DNA of 20,041 bases from GCA-003244245 sp039924425. GTDB taxonomy: Bacteria; Actinomycetota; Actinomycetes; Mycobacteriales; Pseudonocardiaceae. Shown piece after piece: positions 7,105 through 14,896 of the stretch; positions within the stretch are counted from its first letter, which is position 1, and every line of letters starts with the position of its first letter. The notes under the pieces are model-generated. The model was not told where the DNA came from. It did no database searches and worked only from the letters and a program-made list of their open reading frames with translations. The stretch spans positions 1-20,041 of the forward strand of contig JBDTAX010000003.1 in assembly GCA_039924425.1 (NCBI GenBank), in the 5' to 3' direction. The translations under genes and the position numbers were made by a program.

Positions 7105-8148
7105 TCACACTACCTGAAGCCGCTTGGGTTGAACGCGAAACGGATTAGCCTTCACGCCTGGAGTGAATCCAGCGAGGTTCGCTATCTCGTCGTCGCTCAG
7201 TCCTCGCTCACGCATTTTCGCGCCGATTTCTTGCACCAGTTCCGCGCGTTCAACGGGAAGCTCGTCACTCGCCGGCTCATGAACCTTCCATCCCCGCGCA
7301 TTGAGCGACTTGTAGAAGTCCGCACGATCACTCGGCTTGACGAGGCCGAGACGGTAGGCGCGCTCGAAAATAGCCTGCATGGACACCCCCCACTCGCGCT
7401 TCACATCAATGAGCTTCCCGAGACTGAGGTTGCGTAGCTCTGGCCGAATGACATGCTCTGGCATGAGAAACTCGGCGGCAAAAGCGTTCGCCTCTTCCTC
7501 CATGTCGGCAGTGGCGGTAGAACTATGCAGACAAAGGTGACCCAGCTCGTGCGCCAGAGTCAAGCGCTTCCTATCGGTGGGGAGTCGATTATTGATCAAG
7601 ACAACCGGATGGTCTCCGATCCACTGCGACAGTCCATCAACTCGTATCGTTCCGAAGTCTTCCTCAATGATAAAACATCCCGCAGCCTCAAGCCAGCGCA
7701 CGAGATGCAAGACGGGTCCGATGGGCATCTTCCACTGCGCGCGCGTCATCAGCGCCGCCGCAACAGGCGACGTCTCTTCTGGATCGAAAGTCGGAATGAT
7801 GTTGGTCGACCGAAGCGACACCTCCTCGAACAGCACCGAAGCATGCAGGCGATACATGTTCAGGCGGGCTTCGAGCCGCCGCCAGAGTGTGGCTTTCGTA
7901 GTTTTCTGTCTCCGCATATGCGAATCAATCGCCAAGGCACCCTGCATGCGCTGCCCATGCCGCAGGAAGCCAACAGTAACCTCATATATTCGGGCGAATT
8001 TAGCGAGCGTTTCGTCATCTGGCACACGCTGATCGTTCTCGTATCGTGAGAGCGTCGCCTGCGTCATGCCAAGCTGGCCGCACACGTCGTCCTGGGTGAG
8101 GCCTTGAGCTTTTCGAACCACGAGCAGAACTTCGCCTGATCCGCTCAT
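7105..8148 (-). CDS. XRE-family HTH + ImmA/IrrE metallopeptidase protein
   Basis: This 347-residue protein has an XRE-type helix-turn-helix at about residues 5-62 (GLTQDDVCGQLGMTQATLSR) and an ImmA/IrrE zinc peptidase domain at about 120-240. The zinc motif HELGH is at 200-204, and EEEANAFAAEFLMP at 217-230 supplies the third-ligand region, so the active site looks intact. Members of this class cleave or relieve a partner repressor or act as sensors in stress, prophage and toxin-antitoxin settings. Its ATG overlaps the stop of the upstream 158-residue gene as ATGA, so the two are coupled. Base composition is lower in GC than the surroundings, indicating transfer. Its own N-terminal HTH may bind the repeated sites at 8664-8683, which is inference. 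Confidence 0.9.
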   Translation of the reverse strand: MSGSGEVLLVVRKAQGLTQDDVCGQLGMTQATLSRYENDQRVPDDETLAKFARIYEVTVGFLRHGQRMQGALAIDSHMRRQKTTKATLWRRLEARLNMYRLHASVLFEEVSLRSTNIIPTFDPEETSPVAAALMTRAQWKMPIGPVLHLVRWLEAAGCFIIEEDFGTIRVDGLSQWIGDHPVVLINNRLPTDRKRLTLAHELGHLCLHSSTATADMEEEANAFAAEFLMPEHVIRPELRNLSLGKLIDVKREWGVSMQAIFERAYRLGLVKPSDRADFYKSLNARGWKVHEPASDELPVERAELVQEIGAKMRERGLSDDEIANLAGFTPGVKANPFRVQPKRLQVV

Positions 8149-8621
8149 GATGATGCGTCACCCCCGTCCCGCTCGTCGGCTCGGGTCGCATCGAAGAGAT
8201 CGACAGTAGGAAGGTCCGGTCGGGTGATCGGCCGCCAGCCTATGGCATCTGTGCCCTCGCCTGGCTCATCAAGCTCAACAGCCCAGATGGGGTTGTCTTT
8301 ACCGTCCCGGTAGGAGATCACGGCTGGACCGACCCGACGCTCCTGCGCAATCCACCGATAGCCCGCGCCCAACGTGATCGCCTCAAGGCTCAGCAGCTGC
8401 GATCCCTGTTCCCAGAACTCCAGCGCCGCAGCTGTTGGGTAATTACTGATCTTGTCGTCAGGGTGGTGCCGCTTGACACGAACCTGATAGTTCTGCGAAA
8501 TCCAGATCTCCCGGACCGGTTCGCGATCGATCGTCTCGATGTCTGGGTTGCCATCGACAGCCGCAACCAGCCGAGCCCAGATCCGATCGTGGATGAGGTT
8601 AGCGAGGCACCGCTGGCTCAT
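8145..8621 (-). CDS. Unknown 158-residue protein, first gene of the XRE/ImmA module
   Basis: I do not recognise a family. The N-terminal third is helical (LIHDRIWARLVAAVDGN) and is followed by WISQNYQVRVKRHHPDDKI, then YPTAAALEFWEQG. A compact beta-rich part comes next, with GAGYRWIAQERRVGPAVISY and RDGKDNPIWAVELDEP. The tail is acidic and disordered-looking. There is no signal peptide or membrane helix. The ATG at 8621 lacks a clear Shine-Dalgarno sequence, so the start is uncertain. It overlaps the XRE/ImmA gene by 4 bp and lies behind an AT-rich promoter region with a direct repeat. Its position suggests the partner, target or effector of the metallopeptidase, which is inference only. Confidence 0.75.
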   Translation of the reverse strand: MSQRCLANLIHDRIWARLVAAVDGNPDIETIDREPVREIWISQNYQVRVKRHHPDDKISNYPTAAALEFWEQGSQLLSLEAITLGAGYRWIAQERRVGPAVISYRDGKDNPIWAVELDEPGEGTDAIGWRPITRPDLPTVDLFDATRADERDGGDASS

Positions 8622-8660
8622 GGGAGGGAACCAGGCCGGCCGCCATGGTCACGGTGTGAA

Positions 8661-8683
8661 AACATACCAGAAAATATACCAGA
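8661..8683 (-). promoter_or_regulatory. AT-rich promoter with a 12-bp-spaced direct repeat (candidate XRE operator)
   Basis: On the minus strand, TCTGGTAT occurs twice, 12 bp apart (complements of 8676-8683 and 8664-8671). Each copy contains TGGTAT, so the two overlap extended -10 sequences TGG-TATATT and TGG-TATGTT. This is the only strongly AT-rich patch nearby and sits about 40 bp upstream of the 158-residue gene. Autoregulation by the XRE domain is a reasonable inference. Confidence 0.5.
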
Positions 8684-8748
8684 GACGATCTTGGCCGGCA
8701 CCAAGTGGACACGGTGATCATGAGGGACAAGCGTACCCCGACCACTGG

Positions 8749-9987
8749 TCAGGTGACGAGCAGGTCGCGCACCACGGCGTCAGCGAGCAGGCGGCCGCGG
8801 CGGGTGAGCACCAGGTGCTCGCCCGGGGTGCGGGTGGCCGGGACGCGGGTGGCCAGGCCGTCGGTGACGGCGCGATCGGCGGCGGCGCGTCCGGATGCGT
8901 CCAACACCTCCAGCGGCAGCCCGTCGGCCAGCCGCAGCCCGAGCATCACCCGCTCGGTGTGCCGCTGCGCGGGGCTGAGCACTTCCCGGCCGGCCGCCGG
9001 GGAGCCACCGGCCGCCAGCGCGGCGGCGTAGCGCGCTGGGTGTTTGACGTTCCACCATCGCACGCCACCGACGTGGGAATGCGCTCCCGGCCCGAGTCCC
9101 CACCAGTTCCCGCCGGCCCAGTAGCCGAGATTGTGCCGGCATCGGGAGCGCGCCGACGTGGCCCAGTTGGACACCTCGTACCACTGCATGCCCGCTGCGG
9201 CGAGTGCGGTGTCGATCTGCTCATAGCGCTCGGCGAGCACGTCGTCGTCCGGGCTGAGCAGCTCACCGCGGGCCACCCGGCGGGCTAGAGCGGTGCCCGC
9301 CTCGACGACCAGGGCGTAGGCCGACACGTGATCGACCCCGGCGGCGAGCACCGCGTCCAGGGAGGCGGCCAGGTCGCTGGAAGTCTCCCCGGGCGTGCCG
9401 TAGATCAGGTCCAGGCTGACCCGCTCGATCCCGGCGGCGCGGGCCTGCGCCACCGCAGCCACCGGCCGGCCCGGCGTGTGCACCCGGTCCAGCACGGCCA
9501 GCACGTGCGGCGCGGCGCTCTGCATCCCCAGCGAGACCCGGGTGTAGCCAGCCGCGGCGATCCCGGCGAAGAATTCCGGTGAGGTGGACTCGGGGTTGGC
9601 CTCGGTGCTCACCTCGGCGTTCGGGGCCAGGCCCAGCGAGGCCCGGATGGCGTCCAGGACCGCGGCCAGGCCACCCGCGCCGAGCAGCGACGGGGTGCCC
9701 CCACCCACGAACACCGTGTCCACCGACACCGGCTGGGCGAGCACCTGGGCGGCGAGGTCAAGTTCCCGGCGCACCGCGTCCAGCCAGCTGGCCGGAGACG
9801 CCGAGGTGCCCAGTTCCCCCGGGGTGTAGGTGTTGAAGTCGCAGTAGCCGCAGCGGGTGGCGCAGAACGGCACGTGCACGTACACCCCGAACGGTGCCTG
9901 ATCCACGCTCGCCAGGGCGGCGGCGGGCAACGCCCCGTCAGGCGGGGCGGGATCACCGACGGGCAGCCCACAAGGCAACACAGCCAC
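8749..9987 (-). CDS. hemW: Radical SAM heme chaperone HemW (coproporphyrinogen III oxidase-like)
   Basis: This protein of about 412 residues has the radical-SAM cluster motif FCATRCGYC (Cys42, Cys46, Cys49), then CDFNTYTPGE, the GGGTPSLLG motif, and EANPES, the order seen in HemW/HemN-like proteins. A C-terminal winged-helix part ends in RRGRLLADAVVRDLL. HemW proteins bind heme and an Fe-S cluster and act as heme chaperones; many were misannotated as oxygen-independent coproporphyrinogen oxidases. I place the start at GTG 9987, about ten bases after a weak GGGA; GTG 9981 is also possible. The much longer open frame upstream runs antisense to sirA and is not coding. The last codons contain one copy of the 12-bp repeat that flanks the neighbouring low-GC segment. 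Confidence 0.93.
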   Translation of the reverse strand: MAVLPCGLPVGDPAPPDGALPAAALASVDQAPFGVYVHVPFCATRCGYCDFNTYTPGELGTSASPASWLDAVRRELDLAAQVLAQPVSVDTVFVGGGTPSLLGAGGLAAVLDAIRASLGLAPNAEVSTEANPESTSPEFFAGIAAAGYTRVSLGMQSAAPHVLAVLDRVHTPGRPVAAVAQARAAGIERVSLDLIYGTPGETSSDLAASLDAVLAAGVDHVSAYALVVEAGTALARRVARGELLSPDDDVLAERYEQIDTALAAAGMQWYEVSNWATSARSRCRHNLGYWAGGNWWGLGPGAHSHVGGVRWWNVKHPARYAAALAAGGSPAAGREVLSPAQRHTERVMLGLRLADGLPLEVLDASGRAAADRAVTDGLATRVPATRTPGEHLVLTRRGRLLADAVVRDLLVT

Positions 9988-10162
9988 GTGAGCATTGTCC
10001 CAACATCCGAACGTTGGTGGTCGCCGACCGCCTGTGATGGCACTCTGGTGAGGTGGGCGCACTCGGACTCGTACTGGTGGTTCGCCGCCATGTCGATTAT
10101 GTCCGGGTTTCCAGCGCACTGTGTCGCCCGATGAGCTGATCCCCGCCCGACTGCTGTCCCAG

Positions 10163-10181
10163 CCGGCGCCGGGTGCGCCGG
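10163..10181 (+). promoter_or_regulatory. GC-rich hairpin in the sirA leader region
   Basis: CCGGCGC (10163-10169) and GCGCCGG (10175-10181) form a perfect 7-bp stem with a five-base loop, 74 bp before the sirA start. No T-run follows, so it is not a standard terminator. A role in leader folding or as a protein-binding palindrome is possible. Confidence 0.4.
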
Positions 10182-10232
10182 AAACCGGGCTGCGCGATAA
10201 CCCTGGTGATCGGTCTGCCCCGCACGCCGGTG

Positions 10233-10246
10233 CTCTCTTGAGAGAG
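10233..10246 (+). promoter_or_regulatory. Small hairpin covering the sirA ribosome-binding site
   Basis: CTCTC (10233-10237) can pair with GAGAG (10242-10246) around a TTGA loop. The second arm is the Shine-Dalgarno sequence GAGAGG that lies seven bases before the ATG at 10255. Such pairing would limit initiation. The stem is only 5 bp. Confidence 0.3.
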
Positions 10247-10254
10247 GCACTGTG

Positions 10255-11997
10255 ATGCCAACACCCCGGATGCCTGAACCCAGGATGCCCGCACCAGGGA
10301 TGCTTGCACCAGGGACGCCCGCACTGACCCGCCGGGCGCCGATGGCGAAGGCTCCCCGCGGCGAAGGCCAGTGGGCCTTGGGTCATCGGGAGCCGCTCAA
10401 CTCCAACGAGCGGACCAAGAAAGACGACGACGGGCTCAACGTCCGGCACCGGATCGAAACGATCTACTCCCAGCGGGGCTTCGACTCGATCGACCCCACC
10501 GACCTGCGCGGCCGGTTCCGCTGGTGGGGGCTGTACACCCAGCGCCGGCCCGGCATCGACGGCGGCCGCACCGGCACTCTGGAACCCGAGGAGCTCGAGG
10601 ACTCCCACTTCATGCTGCGGGTGCGCATCGATGGCGGCGCGCTGAGCACCGAGCAGCTGCGCGTGGTGGGCGAGATCTCCCGGCTCTACGCCCGCGACAC
10701 CGCCGACATCACCGACCGGCAGAACGTCCAGTACCACTGGATCCGGATCGAGGACATGCCCGCGATCTGGGAAGCGCTGGAAGCCGTGGGGCTGTCGACC
10801 ACCGAGGCCTGCGGCGACTGCCCGCGGGTCGTGCTGGGCTCTCCGGTCGCGGGCATCGCCGCCGACGAGATCATCGACGGCACCCCGGCGATCGAGGAGA
10901 TCGTGCGGCGCTACATCGGCAGCCCCGAGTTCTCCAACCTGCCCCGCAAGTACAAGACCACGATCTCCGGACTGCAGGACGTCGCGCATGAGATCAACGA
11001 CATCTCTTTCATCGGGGTGGTGCACCCCGAGCGCGGGCCGGGCTTCGATGTGTGGGTCGGCGGTGGGCTGTCCACCAACCCGAAGATCGCCCAGCGGCTG
11101 GGCGCCTGGGTGCCGCGCGAGGAGGTGCCCGAGGTCTGGGTCGCGGTGACGAGGCTGTTCCGCGACTACGGCTACCGGCGGTTGCGCCACCGCGCCCGGC
11201 TCAAGTTCCTCCTCGCCGACTGGGGCGCGGAGCGCTTCCGCACGGTGCTGGAGACCAAGTACCTGCACCGCGCGCTGCTCGACGGTCCCGCGCCGCAGCC
11301 GCCGCCCACGCCGATCGATCACATCGGCGTGCACCGCCAGCACGACGGCAAGTTTTACGTCGGGCTCGCCCCGATGGTCGGGCGCGTCTCGGGCAGCACT
11401 CTGGTGGACGTGGCCAAGGCCGTGGAGCGGGCCGGGTCCACCCGGGTCCGGCTGACCCCGTACCAGAAAATCGTGGTGCTCGACGTCGCCGAGGCCGAGG
11501 TGAACGGCCTGGTCACCGAGCTGGATCGGCTCGGGTTGCGCGCCGGCCCCTCCCCGTGGCGGCGCTCGGTGATGGCCTGCACCGGTATCGAGTTCTGCAA
11601 GCTGGCCATCGTGGAGACCAAGAACCGGGGCGCCACGCTGGTCGGCGAGCTGGAGGCCCAGCTCGCCGACATCCAGTCCACTCTGGAAACCCCGGTCTCG
11701 GTGCACCTCAACGGTTGCCCGAACTCGTGTGCCCGGATCCAGGTCGCTGACATCGGGCTCAAGGGCCAGCTGGTCACCGACGCGGCGGGCAACCAGGTCG
11801 AGGGCTTCCAGGTACATCTGGGCGGCGGGCTCGGGTTGGACAGCGGCTTCGGCCGCAAGCTGCGTGGGCACAAGGTGACCTCCGCCGAGCTGGCCGACTA
11901 CGTGGAGCGGTTGGTTCGCGGTTATGCGCACCAGCGCGCGCCGGGTGAGCGGTTCGCGCAGTGGGTGGCCCGCGCCGACGAGGAGGCTTTGCGATGA
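10255..11997 (+). CDS. sirA: Ferredoxin-dependent sulfite reductase (nitrite/sulfite reductase family)
   Basis: This siroheme/[4Fe-4S] enzyme of 580 residues reduces sulfite to sulfide with six electrons from ferredoxin. The cluster and siroheme cysteines follow the family pattern: Cys442 and Cys448 in ACTGIEFCK, and Cys488 and Cys492 in NGCPNSC. The tyrosine of RWWGLYTQRR and the cysteine of EACGDCPR correspond to the residues cross-linked near the active site in actinobacterial SirA. The ATG at 10255 has GAGAGG seven bases upstream. The first 30 or so codons are a repetitive Pro/Met/Ala stretch not usual for the family. The conserved part starts near MAKAPRGEGQWALGHREPLN (ATG at 10342), so a later start is possible. 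The gene overlaps cysH by 4 bp and heads a sulfate-assimilation operon. Confidence 0.96.
   Translation: MPTPRMPEPRMPAPGMLAPGTPALTRRAPMAKAPRGEGQWALGHREPLNSNERTKKDDDGLNVRHRIETIYSQRGFDSIDPTDLRGRFRWWGLYTQRRPGIDGGRTGTLEPEELEDSHFMLRVRIDGGALSTEQLRVVGEISRLYARDTADITDRQNVQYHWIRIEDMPAIWEALEAVGLSTTEACGDCPRVVLGSPVAGIAADEIIDGTPAIEEIVRRYIGSPEFSNLPRKYKTTISGLQDVAHEINDISFIGVVHPERGPGFDVWVGGGLSTNPKIAQRLGAWVPREEVPEVWVAVTRLFRDYGYRRLRHRARLKFLLADWGAERFRTVLETKYLHRALLDGPAPQPPPTPIDHIGVHRQHDGKFYVGLAPMVGRVSGSTLVDVAKAVERAGSTRVRLTPYQKIVVLDVAEAEVNGLVTELDRLGLRAGPSPWRRSVMACTGIEFCKLAIVETKNRGATLVGELEAQLADIQSTLETPVSVHLNGCPNSCARIQVADIGLKGQLVTDAAGNQVEGFQVHLGGGLGLDSGFGRKLRGHKVTSAELADYVERLVRGYAHQRAPGERFAQWVARADEEALR
10264..10323 (+). 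repeat. 15-bp tandem repeat at the 5' end of sirA, four degenerate copies
   Basis: Four consecutive 15-base units, related to CCCAGGATGCCCGCA, begin at 10264, 10279, 10294 and 10309. They encode a Pro/Met/Ala-rich repeat upstream of the conserved SirA sequence. If translation starts at 10342 they would lie in the leader instead. Confidence 0.75.
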
Positions 11998-12692
11998 CCG
12001 ACGTGGGAACCGTCGACCTGGAGCAACTGGCGCTCCGAGCCGGGCGTGAGCTGGACGCGGCACCTGCACAGGAGATCGTGCGCTGGGCGGCGCGGACCTT
12101 CGGTGCCCGGTTCGCGGTGGCGTCGTCCATGCAGGACGCCGTGCTGGTGCACCTGGTGTCCCGGGTCGCTCCGGGCGTTGACGTGCTGTTCCTGGACACC
12201 GGCTACCACTTCGCCGAGACACTGGGCACCCGGGACGCGGTCGCGGCGACCCACGACATCAACCTGATCACCGTGACACCCCGGCAGACCGTCGCGGAGC
12301 AGGACGCCGTCTACGGGCCCCGGTTGCATGACCGCGATCCCGACCGGTGCTGCGGGCTGCGCAAGGTGGCGCCGCTGGAGCGCGCGCTGGAGCGCTATGA
12401 CGCCTGGGCCACCGGGCTGCGCCGGGTCGAGGCACCGACCAGAGCCGGTACGCCGGTGGTGTCCTACGACGCCCAGCGGGGCAAGGTCACAATCGCCCCG
12501 ATGGCGGCCTGGAGCGACGCCGACCTCGAGGACTACATCGCCGAACACGGAATCCTGGTCAACCCGCTGGTGGCCGTGGGTTACCCGTCGATCGGCTGCG
12601 CCCCGTGCACCCGGGCGGTGGCCGCCGGGGAAGACCCCCGAGCCGGACGTTGGGCCGGCTCAGCCAAGACCGAATGCGGGATCCACAAATGA
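11994..12692 (+). CDS. cysH: Assimilatory adenylylsulfate (APS) reductase
   Basis: This 232-residue CysH-family protein reduces activated sulfate to sulfite using thioredoxin. The paired cysteines Cys119-Cys120 (RCCGLRK) and Cys202-x2-Cys205 (GCAPC) bind a [4Fe-4S] cluster; their presence marks the APS-using rather than the PAPS-using branch. The catalytic cysteine is Cys228 in the C-terminal ECGIH motif. The ATG at 11994 overlaps the sirA stop as ATGA. No APS kinase (cysC) is seen nearby and CysN is not fused to one, which agrees with direct use of APS. The upstream neighbour consumes its product sulfite. Confidence 0.96.
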   Translation: MTDVGTVDLEQLALRAGRELDAAPAQEIVRWAARTFGARFAVASSMQDAVLVHLVSRVAPGVDVLFLDTGYHFAETLGTRDAVAATHDINLITVTPRQTVAEQDAVYGPRLHDRDPDRCCGLRKVAPLERALERYDAWATGLRRVEAPTRAGTPVVSYDAQRGKVTIAPMAAWSDADLEDYIAEHGILVNPLVAVGYPSIGCAPCTRAVAAGEDPRAGRWAGSAKTECGIHK

Positions 12693-12705
12693 GCCGGGGT
12701 GTGGA

Positions 12706-13629
12706 ATGACTGTGACCATAGCAGCACCGTCTACAGTAGAGAATGATCACCTGGCGGCGCTGGAGTCCGAGGCGGTGCACATCATCCGCGAGGTGCTCGC
12801 CGAGTTCGACCGGCCGATACTGCTGTTCTCCGGTGGCAAGGACTCCGCGGTGCTGCTGCACCTGGCACTGCGCGCGGTGCACCCGGCGCCGCTGCCGTTC
12901 GGGCTGCTGCACGTGGACACCGGGCACAACTTCCCCGAGGTGATCGCCTACCGGGACCGCCTGGTCGCGGAGCTGGGGCTGCGGCTGCACGTGGCGGCGG
13001 TGCGGGACTGGATCGACGACGGGCGGCTGACCGAGCGCCCCGACGGCACCCGCAACCCGCTGCAGACCGTCCCGCTGCTGGACACCATCAACGCCCATCG
13101 CTTCGACGCGGTGTTCGGCGGTGCTCGCCGCGACGAGGACCGCGCGCGGGCCAAGGAGCGCATCGTCAGCCTGCGCGACGCCTTCGGCGGCTGGGATCCC
13201 CGCCGGCAGCGCCCGGAGTTGTGGAGTCTCTACAACGGCCGGCACACCGCTGGTGAGCACGTCCGGGTCTTCCCGCTGTCCAACTGGACCGAGCTGGACG
13301 TCTGGCGCTACATCGCGCGGCGCGACGTCCCCATCCCGGACCTCTACTACGCGCACCAGCGGGAGGTGTTCGCCCGGGACGGAATGTGGCTGACCGCCGG
13401 CGAGTGGGGCGGTCCGCGCAACGGCGAGCGGTTGGCCACCAAGTCGGTGCGCTACCGCACCGTCGGCGACGCCTCCTGCACCGGCGCGGTGGAGTCCACC
13501 GCCGCGACCATCGACCAGGTGCTCGCCGAGGTGGCCGCCAGCCGGGTCACCGAGCGCGGCGCCACCCGGGCCGATGACCGGCTGTCGGAGGCCGCGATGG
13601 AAGACCGCAAACGCGAGGGCTACTTCTGA
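12706..13629 (+). CDS. cysD: Sulfate adenylyltransferase subunit 2
   Basis: This 307-residue ATP pyrophosphatase-type subunit makes APS from sulfate and ATP together with CysN. The PP-loop SGGKDS is at residues 42-47. Other family signatures are HVDTGHNFPEVI, FGGARRDEDRARAKER and the C-terminal RKREGYF, which ends CysD proteins. The ATG at 12706 lies 13 bp after cysH, with GGGGTGTGG upstream. Its stop shares one base with the cysN ATG as TGATG, so the two subunits are translationally coupled. Confidence 0.97.
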   Translation: MTVTIAAPSTVENDHLAALESEAVHIIREVLAEFDRPILLFSGGKDSAVLLHLALRAVHPAPLPFGLLHVDTGHNFPEVIAYRDRLVAELGLRLHVAAVRDWIDDGRLTERPDGTRNPLQTVPLLDTINAHRFDAVFGGARRDEDRARAKERIVSLRDAFGGWDPRRQRPELWSLYNGRHTAGEHVRVFPLSNWTELDVWRYIARRDVPIPDLYYAHQREVFARDGMWLTAGEWGGPRNGERLATKSVRYRTVGDASCTGAVESTAATIDQVLAEVAASRVTERGATRADDRLSEAAMEDRKREGYF

Positions 13630-14891
13630 TGCCCAGTTTGCTGCGGCTGACCACCGCCGGTTCCGTCGACGACGGAAAGTCCACTCTGGTCGGGCGCTTG
13701 CTGTACGACACTCAGTCGATCATGACTGATCAGCTCGCCGCGGTGGGCCGGGCCACCGCGGCCCGCGGCGGTGGTGAGCCGGATCTCGCGCTGCTCACCG
13801 ACGGGCTGCGCGCCGAGCGGGAGCAGGGCATCACCATCGACGTGGCCTACCGCTACTTCGCCACCCCGACCCGCACGTTCGTGCTGGCCGACTGCCCCGG
13901 GCATGTGCAGTACACCCGCAACACCGTCACCGGGGCTTCCACCGCCGAGCTCGCCGTGGTGCTGGTCGACGCGCGTAACGGCGTGGTCGAGCAGACCCGC
14001 CGCCACCTCGCGGTCATGGCGTTCCTGCGGGTGCCGCACGTAGTGCTCGCGGTGAACAAGATGGACTTGGTGGGCTTCGACGAGCCGATATTCCGCCAGA
14101 TCGAGTCGGAGTTCGCTTCAGCGGCTCACTCACTGGGTATCCGGGATGTGGTGTCCGTACCGGTGTCGGCGCTGCGCGGCGACAATGTCGCGGCCCGCAG
14201 CGTGCACACCTGGTGGTATTCGGGCCCGACACTGCTGGAGCATCTGGAGGTAGTGCCCACCGGGCGCGAGGCGGTGGCCGAGCCGATGCGCTTTCCGGTG
14301 CAGCTGGTGCTGCGCCCCCGCACCGCCGCGCACCCCGACTATCGCGGGCTGGCCGGCCGGGTCGCCTCCGGGGTGCTCGAGGTCGGCGACGACGTCATCG
14401 CCCTGCCCTCCGGAGGCCGCTCCACTGTGGTGGGCATCGACACCCCCGAGGGCCCGCTGCCGCGCGCCGCCGCCGGGCAGTCGGTCACCGTGCTGCTCGC
14501 CGACGACCTCGACGTCGGGCGCGGTGAGGTGCTGGCCAGTCCGCAGCAGGCGCCGCGGGTGGTCACCGAGCTCGACGCCGACCTGTGCTGGCTCGCCGAC
14601 CAGCCACTGCGGGCCGGCGCGCGAGTGCTGGTCAAGCACGGCACCCGCACCGTCCGCGCGATCGTCACCGAGCTGACCGGGCGGCTGGACCTGCACACCC
14701 TGCGCCACACCGACCCACCCGCCGCACTGGCGCTCAACGAGATCGGCGGCGCCCACCTGCGCCTCGCCCAGCCACTGGCGGTGGACTCCTACGCCACCCA
14801 CCGCCACACCGGCGGCTTCCTGGTGATCGACACGGCAGACGGCAACACCCTCGCCGCCGGCCTGGTCGGCTCACCGGACGCCGCGGCTTGA
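13629..14891 (+). CDS. cysN: Sulfate adenylyltransferase subunit 1 (GTPase)
   Basis: This 420-residue translation-factor-like GTPase drives APS synthesis by CysD through GTP hydrolysis. G-motifs are clear: GSVDDGKST (11-19), DCPGH (88-92) and NKMD (143-146), with AEREQGITIDVAYRYF in the switch region. Two beta-barrel domains follow. It ends near GGFLVIDTADGNTLAAGLV without a C-terminal APS kinase, so it is a stand-alone CysN. It starts in the cysD stop (TGATG). Only 5 bp separate its stop from the stop of the convergent toxin gene, with no terminator between. Confidence 0.97.
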   Translation: MPSLLRLTTAGSVDDGKSTLVGRLLYDTQSIMTDQLAAVGRATAARGGGEPDLALLTDGLRAEREQGITIDVAYRYFATPTRTFVLADCPGHVQYTRNTVTGASTAELAVVLVDARNGVVEQTRRHLAVMAFLRVPHVVLAVNKMDLVGFDEPIFRQIESEFASAAHSLGIRDVVSVPVSALRGDNVAARSVHTWWYSGPTLLEHLEVVPTGREAVAEPMRFPVQLVLRPRTAAHPDYRGLAGRVASGVLEVGDDVIALPSGGRSTVVGIDTPEGPLPRAAAGQSVTVLLADDLDVGRGEVLASPQQAPRVVTELDADLCWLADQPLRAGARVLVKHGTRTVRAIVTELTGRLDLHTLRHTDPPAALALNEIGGAHLRLAQPLAVDSYATHRHTGGFLVIDTADGNTLAAGLVGSPDAAA

Positions 14892-14896
14892 CCTGC

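Larger units (their letters stand above)
7082..8769. mobile_element. Lower-GC insertion segment flanked by 12-bp direct repeats
   Basis: GAGCAGGTCGCG occurs at 7082-7093, in the cobalt-gene stub, and again at 8758-8769, in the last codons of hemW. Between them lie two coupled genes and a regulatory region whose base composition is clearly lower in GC than both sides; for example, bases 7621-7680 contain 28 G/C of 60. No transposase, integrase or terminal inverted repeat is visible. The element boundaries and the mode of transfer are inference. Confidence 0.5.

Noticed and set aside
9960..9995. Cysteine-rich start of a minus-strand frame (ATG at 9995, CC and C codons) that might be a cysteine attenuator
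   Set aside because: The frame does not end soon but runs through hemW in a shifted frame, and it lies on the hemW side rather than before sirA, so it is probably chance.
9988..12222. Very long minus-strand open frame continuing upstream of hemW, opposite sirA and the start of cysH
   Set aside because: It is antisense to clearly coding sirA/cysH, has low-complexity composition and arises from high-GC codon bias. Only the hemW part shows a protein family.
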